Source of the DNA: Actinomycetes bacterium
GTDB lineage: Bacteria; Actinomycetota; Actinomycetes; Actinomycetales; Dermatophilaceae
Direction of reading: 5' to 3'
NCBI GenBank assembly: GCA_029778715.1
Contig: JAKOPT010000045.1
Location: 62,001-126,000, forward strand
Length of the DNA: 64,000 bases
Of this stretch, positions 1 through 8,412 are shown piece after piece (position 1 is the stretch's first letter; each line of letters opens with the position of its first letter). The translations under genes were made by a program, and so were the position numbers. The notes under the pieces are model-generated. The model was given only the letters and a program-made list of their open reading frames with translations. It ran no database searches and was not told the origin of the DNA.

Positions 1-205
1 CTTCGTCGTCGGCGGCGGCGTCACCCGGGTCATCCCGCTCACCGGCCTGACCATGCCGTTCCTCTCCCAGGGCGGCTCCTCGCTGCTGGCCAACTGGGTC
101 ATCGTCGCCATCTTGTTGCGGATCAGCGACCATGCCCGCCGGCCACTGCCCGACCCCGGCCCGAGTGCCATCGGCGGCGCCGAAACCCAGGTGGTGCGGC
201 TATGA
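1..205 (+). CDS. FtsW/RodA/SpoVE family glycosyltransferase, C-terminal end (partial)
   Basis: The reading frame is open from base 2 and ends in TGA at 203-205, so only the last 67 or so residues are present. The visible segment has the family signature in its final loop and membrane helix ([20 protein letters not shown]), followed by a helix and a short cytoplasmic tail. SEDS proteins of this family polymerise lipid II into glycan strands in the cytoplasmic membrane and work with a class B penicillin-binding protein. Here the stop codon overlaps the ATG of the PBP gene (ATGA), so the two are translationally coupled. The order rodA-pbpA-pknB matches the actinobacterial division cluster, which favours RodA over FtsW, but the fragment alone cannot separate them. 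Confidence 0.85.
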   Translation, partial: FVVGGGVTRVIPLTGLTMPFLSQGGSSLLANWVIVAILLRISDHARRPLPDPGPSAIGGAETQVVRL

Positions 206-1653
206 ACGCCCCGATCCGCCGGATGTCGACCGTCGTCGCCTTCCTCTTCGCCACCTTGCTCATCTCGACGACGTGGATCCAGTTCGGCGAGGCGAAAAGC
301 CTCAACGCCCGCGACGACAACCGGCGCACCCTGCTGGCCACCTACGCCCGCGAGCGCGGTCAAATCCTCGTCGGCGACACCGCCATTGCCGTGTCCAAAC
401 CCGTCGACAGCGAGTTCAAATACCTCCGCACCTACCCCTCGGGTGCCCTGTATGCCGACCTCACCGGTTACTACTCCTTCTACGGCGCCGGGGGTGGCCT
501 GGAATCCACCGAGAACCCGCTGCTCTCGGGGAGCAGCGACAAACTGTTCTACCGGCGCGTCTCGGACCTGTTCACCGGGCGCCGCCCGCAAGGGGCAAGC
601 CTGCTCCTCACCATCAACGCCAAGGCCCAGGAGGCGGCCTCGTCCGCGCTCGGCGACCAGCGGGGCGCGGCCGTCGCCCTCAACCCCAAAACCGGGGAGA
701 TCCTCGCCCTGGTCACCAAACCGACGTACGACCCCAACCCGTTGGCGAGCCACGACCTCAACGCGGTCGACACGGCATACAAAACCCTCAACGCCGACCC
801 GGCCCGTCCCATGGTCAACCGGGCCATCGCCGGCAACCTTTACCCGCCGGGCTCGACGTTCAAGGTGATCACGGCCGCGGCGGCGCTGTCGTCGGGGAAG
901 TGGACGCCGAGCAGCCAGGTCCCCGGGCCGGCGGTGCTCACCCTGCCGCAGACGACCGTCGGACTGCCCAACTCGGGCGGGCGCTCGTGCGGAGCCAACG
1001 ACCAGGTGACGGTCCAGGATGCGTTGCGGATGTCGTGCAACACGGCGTTCGGGTGGCTCGGGCTCCAACTCGGTGGGGATGCGCTGCGGGAGCAGGCGGT
1101 GAAGTTCGGGTTCGGCGACCAGGTGAGCATCCCGATGAAGGTGACGCCGAGTTCGGTGCCCGCGCAACTCAACCCGCCGCAGACGGCCCAGTCGGCCGTG
1201 GGACAGTATGACGTGCGGGTCACGCCGATGCAGATGGCGATGGTCGCTGCGGGGATCGCAAACAAGGGGGTCGTCATGGAGCCGTATCTCGTCCGGTCGG
1301 TGCTCGCCTCGGACCTCTCGACGGTCGAGACAGCGAGCCCGACGGTGCATTCGACGGCGGTGACCCCCGAGGTGGCCGCGCAGTTGACCGCGATGATGGA
1401 GTCGGTCGTCACTGACGGCACGGGGACGGCGGCCCAGATGTCCGGGGTGCAGGTCGCCGGCAAGACGGGCACCGCGCAGCACGCCCCGGGGGCGGCGCCG
1501 CATGCGTGGTTCATCAGTTTCGCGCCGGCGAACGACCCGACCGTGGCAGTCGCGGTGGTCGTCGAAGAGGGCGGCAACGCCGGCGACCAGGCCTCCGGTG
1601 GGCGGACGGCGGCCCCGATCGCCAAGGCCATCATGCAGGCGGTGCTCCAGTGA
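202..1653 (+). CDS. pbpA: Class B penicillin-binding protein (PbpA-type transpeptidase)
   Basis: A 483-residue D,D-transpeptidase that cross-links peptidoglycan at the outer face of the membrane. An N-terminal signal anchor lies at about residues 9-27. A PBP dimerisation region follows, then the penicillin-binding domain with all three catalytic motifs: STFK (Ser218, Lys221), SCN (278-280) and KTG (421-423). Length and order match mycobacterial and streptomycete PbpA. The ATG overlaps the stop of the upstream rodA-like gene, giving a coupled glycosyltransferase/transpeptidase pair. PknB follows 238 bases downstream. In the family, PbpA is a known target or partner of PknB-type kinases; that link is inferred from neighbourhood, not visible here. 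Confidence 0.95.
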   Translation: MNAPIRRMSTVVAFLFATLLISTTWIQFGEAKSLNARDDNRRTLLATYARERGQILVGDTAIAVSKPVDSEFKYLRTYPSGALYADLTGYYSFYGAGGGLESTENPLLSGSSDKLFYRRVSDLFTGRRPQGASLLLTINAKAQEAASSALGDQRGAAVALNPKTGEILALVTKPTYDPNPLASHDLNAVDTAYKTLNADPARPMVNRAIAGNLYPPGSTFKVITAAAALSSGKWTPSSQVPGPAVLTLPQTTVGLPNSGGRSCGANDQVTVQDALRMSCNTAFGWLGLQLGGDALREQAVKFGFGDQVSIPMKVTPSSVPAQLNPPQTAQSAVGQYDVRVTPMQMAMVAAGIANKGVVMEPYLVRSVLASDLSTVETASPTVHSTAVTPEVAAQLTAMMESVVTDGTGTAAQMSGVQVAGKTGTAQHAPGAAPHAWFISFAPANDPTVAVAVVVEEGGNAGDQASGGRTAAPIAKAIMQAVLQ

Positions 1654-1788
1654 GTCGCTACCTTGCCCACCGTGGCGCGCCGGTCCGCGGTCCCGGCCGG
1701 TGCCGCTGCGCCGGGAGCCGGCCGCCCGGCATACATCCGCCAAAGCCCCTGGGTGAGCATCGCCCGCCCCCGCCCCGGCCCGGCCTCC

Positions 1789-1820
1789 GTCAACAATCGA
1801 CCAATAGGTGGATTGTTGAC
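1789..1820. repeat. Intergenic dyad repeat, family A, copy 1
   Basis: A 32-base imperfect palindrome with arms GTCAACAATC and GATTGTTGAC around an inner ACC..GGT core. Nearly identical copies lie at 29851-29882, 29884-29915, 48499-48530, 57288-57319, 60610-60641 and 60673-60704. All lie between co-directional genes. This one is in the 238-base gap between pbpA and pknB. Confidence 0.9.
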
Positions 1821-1891
1821 GGGTCGGCAGCCCCCGCCTGCCCCCGCCCCGTTGTCCCGTGTATGCCGTCGATCGCAAGGAGCGAGAACCG

Positions 1892-3763
1892 ATGAGTGAG
1901 CAACCCCGCCTGCTGGGCGGCCGGTACGAGGTCGGTGACCTCATCGGCCGCGGTGGGATGGCCGAGGTGCACCGCGGCATCGACACCCGGCTCGGTCGTC
2001 AGGTGGCCATCAAGATGCTCCGCAGCGACCTGGCCCGCGACGCCTCCTTCCTCACCCGGTTCCGCCGGGAGGCCCAATCGAGCGCCGGGCTCAACCACGC
2101 CTCGATCGTCGCCGTCTACGACTCCGGCGAAGACCACACCGTCGATGCGACGGGGCAGCCGCAGGACGTGCCGTTCATCGTCATGGAGTACGTCGAAGGC
2201 AAGACGCTGCGCGAGGTCCTCACCCGCCGCGGCCATTTGAGCACCGCCGACTCGTGCCGGATCACCGAGGGCATCCTCGACGCTCTGGCCTACAGCCACC
2301 GGATGGGCATCGTCCATCGTGACATCAAGCCGGCCAACGTCATGATCGGCACCGACGGCTCGGTCAAGGTCATGGATTTCGGGATTGCCCGGGCGATCGC
2401 GGACAGCAACGCCACGATGACGCAAACCCAGGCCGTCATCGGCACCGCCCAATACCTCTCGCCCGAGCAGGCCCAGGGCCAGACCGTCGATGCTCGCTCG
2501 GACCTCTACTCGACCGGGTGCCTCCTCTACGAACTGTTGACCGGCCGCACCCCCTTCCAGGGCGACACCCCGGTGGCTATCGCCTATCAGCATGTGGGAC
2601 AAGAACCTCCGGCACCCTCAACCTTCGAGCCCGCGGTGCCTGCGGACCTTGACGCCGTCGTGCTGCATTCCCTGGCCAAGGACCGCACCGCGCGCTATCA
2701 GAACGCTGCGGACTTCCGCGCCGACCTGCAGGCGGTGCGCTTGGGCCGGCCGATCAGCGCGGTGGCCGCGGCCACTCTCGCCGGGCTCGGCGGCGCGGCC
2801 GGGTCACTCGCCGGAGGTGCGGCCGCGACCGAACGGATCTCTCCCTTGGCTGCCCCGCCCACCGAGGTGTATGCCGTGACCACCCGTTCCGGTGGTGGGG
2901 CACCTTCCCCGGCGGCCCGGCCGGCGCCCGGCTCGGGCGACGCCGGTAGCACGACGACGTTGCCCGCGGTGCCGCCGGCGAAGCCACCACGCCGGCGCGG
3001 GATGTGGGCATGGCTGACCGCGGCGGCGCTGGTCGCGTTGGTGTTGTTGGGCTGGGGCGTCAAGGCCTATGTCGATCACCAAGCCAATGCCGCGTCCATG
3101 GTCGCGGTTCCCGACGTCACCGGGCAGCCGCGCTCGACGGCTCAGTTGAAGATCACCCAGGCCGGTTTGGTGCCGGTGGTGACGACCGAGAACAACAAGG
3201 AGGTCGCCGCGGATAGCGTGATCCGCCAGGATCCGCAGGGCGCCACCCAGGTCAAGAAGGGCAGCACCGTTCAACTCGTCGTCTCGGCCGGACCCGAGGC
3301 GATTGTCGTGCCCGACCTCAAGGGCCGCACCCAGGCCGAGGCCAAGGCCGAACTCGAACGGCAGGGCCTGACCTTGGGCACGGTGACCGAGCAGAACGAC
3401 ACGAAGCAGCCCAAGGGCACGGTGGTGTCGTCCTCGCCGCCGGCCGGGCAGTCGGTTGCGCCCAAGGGCGCGGTCAACCTGACGGTCAGTTCGGGCAAGG
3501 TCACGGTCCCCGACCTCAAGGGCATGTCCCAAAACGACGCCTACAACCAGTTGGCCTCGACGGGTCTGACGCCGAAGTCGGTGTTCAAGCAGACCTCTGA
3601 GGCGCCGGACGGGACGGTCATTGCCCAAGATCAGAAGCCCGGTGCGGTGCTCGACAGCGGGGCGACGCTCACCATCACGGTCGCGCAAGCGGCCCCCCCG
3701 AGCCCAAGCCCCACGCCGACGTCCTCTGGCTCCCCCTCACCCACGCCGAGCAGCAGCCACTGA
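1892..3763 (+). CDS. pknB: Serine/threonine protein kinase PknB with three PASTA domains
   Basis: A 623-residue membrane kinase that senses muropeptides or lipid II and phosphorylates division and wall-synthesis proteins. The N-terminal Hanks kinase domain has a glycine loop (GRGGMAEV), the ATP lysine Lys41, catalytic Asp144 in HRDIKPAN and metal-binding Asp162 in DFG. A Pro/Thr-rich linker leads to one membrane helix at about 373-394. Three extracellular PASTA repeats follow (about 404-470, 471-538, 539-605) and a Ser/Pro tail; mycobacterial PknB has four. The ATG at 1892 is preferred because AAGGAG lies nine bases before it; an in-frame ATG at 1859 has no such site. It is in the same order as rodA-pbpA but separated by a palindromic repeat. 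No PknA follows. Confidence 0.95.
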   Translation: MSEQPRLLGGRYEVGDLIGRGGMAEVHRGIDTRLGRQVAIKMLRSDLARDASFLTRFRREAQSSAGLNHASIVAVYDSGEDHTVDATGQPQDVPFIVMEYVEGKTLREVLTRRGHLSTADSCRITEGILDALAYSHRMGIVHRDIKPANVMIGTDGSVKVMDFGIARAIADSNATMTQTQAVIGTAQYLSPEQAQGQTVDARSDLYSTGCLLYELLTGRTPFQGDTPVAIAYQHVGQEPPAPSTFEPAVPADLDAVVLHSLAKDRTARYQNAADFRADLQAVRLGRPISAVAAATLAGLGGAAGSLAGGAAATERISPLAAPPTEVYAVTTRSGGGAPSPAARPAPGSGDAGSTTTLPAVPPAKPPRRRGMWAWLTAAALVALVLLGWGVKAYVDHQANAASMVAVPDVTGQPRSTAQLKITQAGLVPVVTTENNKEVAADSVIRQDPQGATQVKKGSTVQLVVSAGPEAIVVPDLKGRTQAEAKAELERQGLTLGTVTEQNDTKQPKGTVVSSSPPAGQSVAPKGAVNLTVSSGKVTVPDLKGMSQNDAYNQLASTGLTPKSVFKQTSEAPDGTVIAQDQKPGAVLDSGATLTITVAQAAPPSPSPTPTSSGSPSPTPSSSH

Positions 3764-3880
3764 CGTCGATCCCTGGCTAAAGGCGGGCTCCGCAGTCTGC
3801 CCGCGCCGTCTCCGTCACCGTCTCCGTCTCCGTCTCCGTCACCGAGCGCGAGCCGCTGACCCCGGCTCGGCCCGCCCGAG

Positions 3881-3939
3881 TCGAAAGTACGCAACTTGCC
3901 GTATGCCGAGTGCGCGCACGGCGAGTCTCGTACTTTCGA
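3881..3939. terminator. Long inverted repeat between convergent pknB and trpG (family C, copy 1)
   Basis: Left arm begins TCGAAAGTACG and right arm ends CGTACTTTCGA, with extended pairing (about 22 bases, some mismatches). It lies in the gap where pknB and trpG converge, as expected for a bidirectional terminator, though no U-tract follows. A second, better paired copy is at 15313-15371. Confidence 0.55.
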
Positions 3940-4020
3940 CCTGGTCGACCCTTGCGCTGGCTTGCCCGGCGCTCCCGCTCTGTCCCTGGACCGCACACCC
4001 TCGGCCGTGGCGTAGGTTCA

Positions 4021-4103
4021 GGTGGGAAAGGGGCACTTCGCACCCGAACATTTGGGGCGCGAAGTGGACCTTTCCCGCCCAAGGCGGGAAAGGGGTGACG
4101 GGT
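4021..4103. repeat. Intergenic repeat family B, copy 1 (GGGAAAGG/CACTTCGCACCC hairpin)
   Basis: The core is a hairpin with arms CACTTCGCACCC and GGTGCGAAGTG or near variants, flanked by GGGAAAGG and CTTTCCCGCC boxes. It lies just downstream of trpG and downstream of pknB. An inverted copy (4869-4952) lies upstream of trpG, so that gene is bracketed by opposed copies. Further copies: 8969-9047, 39651-39724, 42875-42950, 51281-51353. Confidence 0.9.
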
Positions 4104-4121
4104 GGGACGGGCTGGATGCGA

Positions 4122-4778
4122 TCAGGCGTGGGCGACCAAGGCGGCGATCCCGGCGGCATCGTGGACCAGCGGCGAGAGCCCCGCTGAGCGTCCTATCGCC
4201 TCGGTATCACCGGTCATGGCCAGCCAGTTCGCGAGCAACCGGTGCCCGCCTTCGGTCAGCACCGACTCGGGATGGAACTGGACGCCGTGCAACGGCAACT
4301 CCCGGTGGCGCACCGCCATGATGAGCCCCGAGGCTGTGTGCCCATTGGCGACCAGGGCCGGCGGCATCGTCGCCGGGTCGATCGCCAGCGAGTGATAACG
4401 CGTCGCCGTGAACGGTGAGGCCAACCCCGCCAACACCCCGGTCCCGTCATGGTGCACCGGCGAGGTCTTGCCGTGGAGCAACTCCGGCGCCCGCCCGACC
4501 GTCGCCCCGAACACCACCCCGAGTGCCTGATGGCCGAGGCATACCCCGAGCATCGGCTGCGCCCGCTGCGCGCACGCGGCGATCATCGCCATCGACACCC
4601 CGGCCTCCTCGGGCGTCCCCGGCCCCGGCGACACGAGCACCCCGTCGAACCCGGCCGCCTCGTCGGGCGTCACCGCGTCGTTGCGGACCACGGTGCACGT
4701 CGCCCCGAGCTGTTCGAGGTAGCCGACGATCGTGAACACGAAACTGTCGTAGTTGTCGACGACGAGGATCTGGCTCAC
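4122..4778 (-). CDS. trpG: Class I glutamine amidotransferase, anthranilate/aminodeoxychorismate synthase component II
   Basis: A 218-residue glutaminase that supplies ammonia to a chorismate-using synthase (TrpE or PabB). The triad is complete: Cys80 in GVCLGHQ, His169 and Glu171 in FHPES; the oxyanion region SPGPGTP is at 50-56. The GTG at 4778 is chosen because a GGGAG site lies just upstream and the protein then starts directly with the ILVVDNYDSF strand. An upstream ATG would add a tail not usual in the family. The gene is in the same place, between pknB and the DUF881/crgA genes, in many Actinobacteria, where it is called trpG or pabA. Sequence cannot decide between folate and tryptophan use; no synthase subunit is nearby. 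Confidence 0.9.
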   Translation of the reverse strand: MSQILVVDNYDSFVFTIVGYLEQLGATCTVVRNDAVTPDEAAGFDGVLVSPGPGTPEEAGVSMAMIAACAQRAQPMLGVCLGHQALGVVFGATVGRAPELLHGKTSPVHHDGTGVLAGLASPFTATRYHSLAIDPATMPPALVANGHTASGLIMAVRHRELPLHGVQFHPESVLTEGGHRLLANWLAMTGDTEAIGRSAGLSPLVHDAAGIAALVAHA

Positions 4779-4868
4779 GTGCGGCTCCCGGAAGTGGTGG
4801 GCGAAGTCAGACATACGGTATGCCGCCGCGCCGCCCCCAGCACACCCGTCCGCCCGCCGCACTCGCCC

Positions 4869-4952
4869 CACCCGTCACCCCTTTCCCGCCTTGGGCGGGA
4901 AAGGTCCACTTCGCACCCCAAATGTTCGGGTGCGAAGTGCCCCTTGCCCACC
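4869..4952. repeat. Intergenic repeat family B, copy 2
   Basis: Same element as at 4021-4103 but in the opposite orientation: CTTTCCCGCC box, hairpin arms CACTTCGCACCC and GGGTGCGAAGTG with a nine-base loop, then a CCCTTGCCCACC box. It lies between the small membrane protein gene and trpG. Confidence 0.9.
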
Positions 4953-5005
4953 TCTAGTTCGGGAACCCGCGCACGACATCAGCGACGAAAATCAAGCGCG
5001 AGCAC

Positions 5006-5254
5006 TCACGGCGACACCGATGCAGTGGGTGACGGGCTCGCGGTACCCGACGGCGAGGCGGGCAGCGAGGCAGACGGGCCGACCGAGATCGACGAGCCCT
5101 CCTCCACGGTGTTCTGGGTGAACGGCAACTTGGGGCTGATCCACGGGAACACCCACACGAAGCACACGGCCACGACAGCGACGATGAGGACCAGAACCTG
5201 GAGGGCCTTGACCCAGGCCGGGCCGGGAAGCAGACGCCACAACGCGGCATACAT
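5006..5254 (-). CDS. Small single-helix membrane protein next to sortase
   Basis: An 82-residue protein with a short N-terminal segment (WRLLPGP), one strong hydrophobic helix at about 17-38, a conserved-looking FPWISPKLPF stretch, and an acidic then Ser/Pro-rich C-terminal tail. No catalytic motif is visible. The start ATG follows a strong AGGAGGTGG site and lies three bases after the sortase stop, so it is the last gene of the DUF881-sortase operon. Small proteins of this shape are commonly found at this position in Actinobacteria, but I do not know a function. A role in envelope or division is only guilt by association. Confidence 0.75.
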   Translation of the reverse strand: MYAALWRLLPGPAWVKALQVLVLIVAVVAVCFVWVFPWISPKLPFTQNTVEEGSSISVGPSASLPASPSGTASPSPTASVSP

Positions 5255-5257
5255 CGA

Positions 5258-6097
5258 CTAGCCACCTCCTGACGGTGAGGCACTCGGCGAGGCAACCCCC
5301 GAGGGCAGCGGCGTCCCCAGCGAGGGCGACCTCAAGAGCGACGCGGGCAGCCCCTCCTCCCGGGTGTACGTCCGCGCCAACACGGCATGGACGACATACC
5401 GCTGCTGTGCGGAGTACTTGGGGTGGCACGCCGTCATGGTCAGCAACGCCTGGGTCGGGGCGACGCCCCGCTGATCGGGCACCGGAGCGATGACCTCCAC
5501 GGCGGTCGGGGCGACGATCTCGTGGCCGGACACGGCATACACGTCATAACCGGAGCGGGTCTCGACGATGATCGCATCACCGGCCACCAAGGTGTCGATG
5601 TCGTGGAAGGGCCGCCCCCACGTCGTGCGGTGCCCCGCCACGGCAAAATTGCCGACCGCCCCCGGCGCCGCGGTCCCCACGTAGTGGCCGACACCGGACT
5701 GCAACGACGCGGTGTCGGTGCCCTCGAGGATCGGCCGCACATAGTCCGCACCGAACCGCGGGATGTAGATGAGCGCGAACGCCTTGCCTTCGATGAGGCC
5801 GCCGGGCACCTTCGCATCCGGGGCCTTCCCGCTGCGGAACTCGTTGAGCAGGGCGTGACGGGTCGCATCGGCGGCCCGGTTGGCCACGACGTCGGTCCAC
5901 CACAGTTGCCACGCGACGAACAACAACAGGAGCACGCCAAGCGTGATGAACAACTCACCAACGACCCCAACGACGCCCCACCCGCGACTCGAGCCACTCG
6001 AGCCGCTCGTGCCGCTCGTGCGGCGCTGTCGCCGGCTCACCTCGCGGCGCGTCGCAACTGTCGTGGCATCCCCATCGGTGACCGGCTCGGCGCTCAC
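5258..6097 (-). CDS. Class E sortase
   Basis: A 279-residue membrane transpeptidase expected to anchor surface proteins with an LAXTG-type sorting signal to peptidoglycan. A basic, Ser/Gly-rich cytoplasmic N-terminus is followed by one membrane helix (about 48-68), then the extracellular beta-barrel. The active-site residues are present: His in AGHRTTWG, Cys in TMTACHPKY and Arg in QQRYVVH. A Pro/Ser-rich tail ends the protein. GTG at 6097 overlaps the stop of the DUF881 gene, so the two are coupled, and the small membrane protein gene follows at once. No obvious sorting substrate lies in the window. The class E call rests on the TLTACHP-like motif and the location in the pabA/crgA cluster typical of Actinobacteria. 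Confidence 0.9.
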   Translation of the reverse strand: MSAEPVTDGDATTVATRREVSRRQRRTSGTSGSSGSSRGWGVVGVVGELFITLGVLLLLFVAWQLWWTDVVANRAADATRHALLNEFRSGKAPDAKVPGGLIEGKAFALIYIPRFGADYVRPILEGTDTASLQSGVGHYVGTAAPGAVGNFAVAGHRTTWGRPFHDIDTLVAGDAIIVETRSGYDVYAVSGHEIVAPTAVEVIAPVPDQRGVAPTQALLTMTACHPKYSAQQRYVVHAVLARTYTREEGLPASLLRSPSLGTPLPSGVASPSASPSGGG

Positions 6098-6921
6098 GGG
6101 GCACCCGCTGCCGGGATGGCCGTGGCGTACCGGGGGGCAATGCTGCCGGAGTATGCCGGGAACGTCACCTCACCCTTGGTGCGCACCTGGTACCCCAAGC
6201 CCACGGCCGTGACGTATTCGCGGTAGATGCCCACCTGTTTGTCCCCTGCCAGCCCCCGCTTCATGGCGGGCACGTCCCCGATGGCCGTGATGACGTAGGG
6301 CGGGGAGTAGACCCGGCCCTGGAGGAGGAGCGTGTTGCCCACGCACCGGACGGCGCTGGTGGCGATGACCCGCTGGTCCATGAGCATCATCGCCTCGGCC
6401 CCGTTGGCCCAGAGCGCGTTGACGACGGCCTGCACATCCTGTTGGTGGACGACGATGTCGTCGATGGTGAACCCGTCGGGCAGTTGCCGGGAGGGCATCC
6501 GGCTGTCATCGAGGGTCACTTCGAGGCCCGGCCCGGTGACCGGGGTGCGCCCCGCCGCCGAGGCGAGCGCGTCGGCCCGGCTCTTCAGCGCCGCGATCTG
6601 CGCGTTGCCCGCGGAACCGGTGCGGGTCAGGGTGTCGATCTGGCCCTGGAGTTCGTCGAGACGCACGGAATCCTTGGCGTTGGTGGCGGTGCCGCGCCGG
6701 ATGAGTTCGGCGATGCTGCCGTTGTCGTTGCGCAACGATCCGCCGGCCGCGGTCGCGCTGCTCGTCGCGAACAAGGCGCCGGCCAGGAGGGCCACCACGG
6801 GCACGAGGAGGGTCCAGATGGTCATCCGCCGGCGCCCCCGTCCCTTGCGCTCGCGACGACGCCCCCCGTCCCGCGATGCGTCGGCGTGGGGAGGCGAGGA
6901 GGGGTGCGGGCTCGGCGGCAT
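6094..6921 (-). CDS. DUF881 family membrane-anchored protein
   Basis: About 275 residues: a basic N-terminal tail, one membrane helix, a coiled-coil-like stretch (SVRLDELQGQIDTLTRTG), then the DUF881 domain (TGPGLEVTLDDS, DDIVVHQQDVQAVVNALW, GNTLLLQGRVYSPPY). In Mycobacterium the homologue Rv0012 sits next to crgA, as here. The biochemical role is unknown; the extracellular domain with an anchor suggests envelope work at the septum. The ATG at 6921 is preferred because AAGGAGG is a few bases upstream. An upstream ATG at 6963 lacks a ribosome site. The chosen start codon lies inside a copy of the iterated octamer CGGCATAC (6916-6923). The gene is divergent from crgA and heads the sortase operon. 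Confidence 0.85.
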   Translation of the reverse strand: MPPSPHPSSPPHADASRDGGRRRERKGRGRRRMTIWTLLVPVVALLAGALFATSSATAAGGSLRNDNGSIAELIRRGTATNAKDSVRLDELQGQIDTLTRTGSAGNAQIAALKSRADALASAAGRTPVTGPGLEVTLDDSRMPSRQLPDGFTIDDIVVHQQDVQAVVNALWANGAEAMMLMDQRVIATSAVRCVGNTLLLQGRVYSPPYVITAIGDVPAMKRGLAGDKQVGIYREYVTAVGLGYQVRTKGEVTFPAYSGSIAPRYATAIPAAGAP

Positions 6922-7015
6922 ACCCCTCCTTCGGTCGCGGCTGCACGCGGTGGCGGCCTTCATTATCTACGCTAGAGGGCAGTCCCCCCGCCCTCGCCAG
7001 CAAAGGAACCCCGCC

Positions 7016-7270
7016 GTGCCCGAATCCAAGGGTCGCAACAAGGCCACGTACACCCCGCCTCGCACGGCGAACAAGCAACTCACCCAGCCCAACCCGCCGT
7101 GGTACGCCCCGGTCATGGTCACCCTCATGGTCGTGGGCCTGATCTGGGTGGCGACCTACTACATCTCGGGGGCGCACCAGTTCCCCGTGCCCAAGTTGGG
7201 GCGCTGGAACCTCGGGGTCGGGTTCGCGTTCATGATGAGTGGCTTCCTGATGACCACCCGCTGGCGCTGA
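7016..7270 (+). CDS. crgA: Cell division protein CrgA
   Basis: An 84-residue septal membrane protein that interacts with FtsZ, FtsQ, FtsI and related proteins in characterised Actinobacteria. Layout matches the family: a short basic cytoplasmic N-terminus (ESKGRNK), helix 1 at about 28-47, a short extracellular turn with a PKLGRWN-type motif, and helix 2 near the C-terminus ending in TTRWR. Start is GTG at 7016, with AAAGGA eight or so bases before it. The long open frame extending upstream on this strand is antisense to DUF881 and is not part of the gene. It is divergent from the DUF881-sortase operon, and a pair of DnaA-box-like sequences lies 18 bases after its stop. Confidence 0.92.
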   Translation: MPESKGRNKATYTPPRTANKQLTQPNPPWYAPVMVTLMVVGLIWVATYYISGAHQFPVPKLGRWNLGVGFAFMMSGFLMTTRWR

Positions 7271-7287
7271 GATTACACGGGTGTGAT

Positions 7288-7319
7288 TTGTCCACATCCG
7301 GGGAAAACCCTGTGGATAA
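7288..7319. promoter_or_regulatory. Inverted pair of DnaA-box-like sequences
   Basis: TTGTCCACA at 7288-7296 matches the actinobacterial DnaA box. TGTGGATAA at 7311-7319 is the reverse complement of TTATCCACA. They face each other across 14 bases between crgA and the rhomboid gene. Two boxes do not make an origin, but the pair is close to consensus and could titrate DnaA or tie local expression to replication. Confidence 0.6.
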
Positions 7320-7355
7320 CTCGGGTTTGTGGTGGGGGTATGCCGCGCCGTTGCG

Positions 7356-7431
7356 GTTGCGGGTACGCCGCGTCGCCGGGCGTTGAGTGAGCAGTTGCGG
7401 GTACGCCGCGCCGCCGGGCGTTGAGTCAGCT
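7356..7431. repeat. 38-bp tandem duplication at the 3' end of the rhomboid gene
   Basis: Two consecutive units beginning GTTGCGGGTACGCCGCG and ending GGGCGTTGAGT plus three or four variable bases (7356-7393 and 7394-7431). The second unit contains the rhomboid stop codon, so the duplication probably copied the gene's 3' end. Confidence 0.8.
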
Positions 7432-8349
7432 GTAGCCGCCGGAGAGGGCGTACTTGGCGACCGCCGCCACTACGAGGAGCACGGTGAGCCCGCCGAGCCC
7501 GACCCAGTGGACGACCTGGGAGCCGGGGGTCGAGGCCGGCGCGAGCGGGTTGCGCCGATGCCCGGTGTAGGCGATCACGCCGGCGCAGGCTGCGCCCACG
7601 ACGAGCCCGCCGAGGTGCGCCTGCCAGGCGATACCGGGGATGACGAACCCGAGCACCGCGTTGATGGCAATCGTCGCCACCATGCCCGCCGAGGAGCGGC
7701 CCAGGCGCCGGTTGAGCACGAGGAAGGCCCCGAACAGCCCGAACACCGCCCCCGATGCGCCCACCGTGGGCGTGATCCAGGGACCCATGTACCCCGCGTG
7801 GATCTCGGCGAGGGTGAGCGGCGGCGCGAGGAGCAGGTAGCCGACCGAGCCACCGAGCGCGCTGATGAGGTAGGTCGCCACGAACCGGGCCCGGCCCAGG
7901 AGCGGCTCGAGATAACTGCCCATGATCCACAGCGCGTACATGTTGAACGCGATGTGGAGGAGCATCGACGGCGAGTGCGCAAACGCCGCGGTGAGGAAGC
8001 GCCACGGCTCGGACCGGCCGGCATACGGCGCGAACGCGATCGCGTTGGTGACGTCCGGAAGCGCGAGTTGCCCGACGAACACGGCCACACAGGTGCCGAT
8101 GATCGTCAGCGACGCGATCGGCCGCCCCCACGCGACCGCGCCGCCGAACACCGTGCGTCCCTGCCGGCTCACCGCCTGCGCCTGAGCGACGCAGGTGACG
8201 CACTGGATGCCGACGGGGGCGGGCCGCTGGCATTCGGGGCACGTCGGTTGGTGGCACCGTTGGCAGCGCACGTAGGCGACGCGGTCGGGGTGGCGAGGGC
8301 AGACCGGCGGCGCTTGGGTCGCCGGGTCGTATGCCGTGGGCTCACTCAT
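7426..8349 (-). CDS. Rhomboid family intramembrane serine protease with N-terminal zinc-binding domain
   Basis: A 307-residue protease that cleaves membrane proteins within the bilayer. Residues 17-53 hold a Cys/His cluster (CPRHPDR, CQRCHQPTCPEC, CVTC) typical of the B-box-like zinc module of actinobacterial rhomboids. Six or seven helices follow. The catalytic dyad is visible: Ser199 in GASGAVFG and His245 in WQAHLGG; the HIAFN loop (132-136) and the WR motif (116-117) are also typical. The start is ATG at 8349 with a weak GAGGG site. It sits between crgA and ppiA, the usual neighbourhood, and converges with crgA. Its substrate is unknown. Confidence 0.93.
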   Translation of the reverse strand: MSEPTAYDPATQAPPVCPRHPDRVAYVRCQRCHQPTCPECQRPAPVGIQCVTCVAQAQAVSRQGRTVFGGAVAWGRPIASLTIIGTCVAVFVGQLALPDVTNAIAFAPYAGRSEPWRFLTAAFAHSPSMLLHIAFNMYALWIMGSYLEPLLGRARFVATYLISALGGSVGYLLLAPPLTLAEIHAGYMGPWITPTVGASGAVFGLFGAFLVLNRRLGRSSAGMVATIAINAVLGFVIPGIAWQAHLGGLVVGAACAGVIAYTGHRRNPLAPASTPGSQVVHWVGLGGLTVLLVVAAVAKYALSGGYS

Positions 8350-8412
8350 GCGTCCACCCTCGTCGTGCTTCTGCCGCCGGTCAGGCCGGGCTGGCCATGG
8401 CCGAGCGGATCG

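Noticed and set aside
7288-7319. Chromosome replication origin
   Set aside because: Only two DnaA boxes, no AT-rich unwinding region and no dnaA or dnaN beside it.
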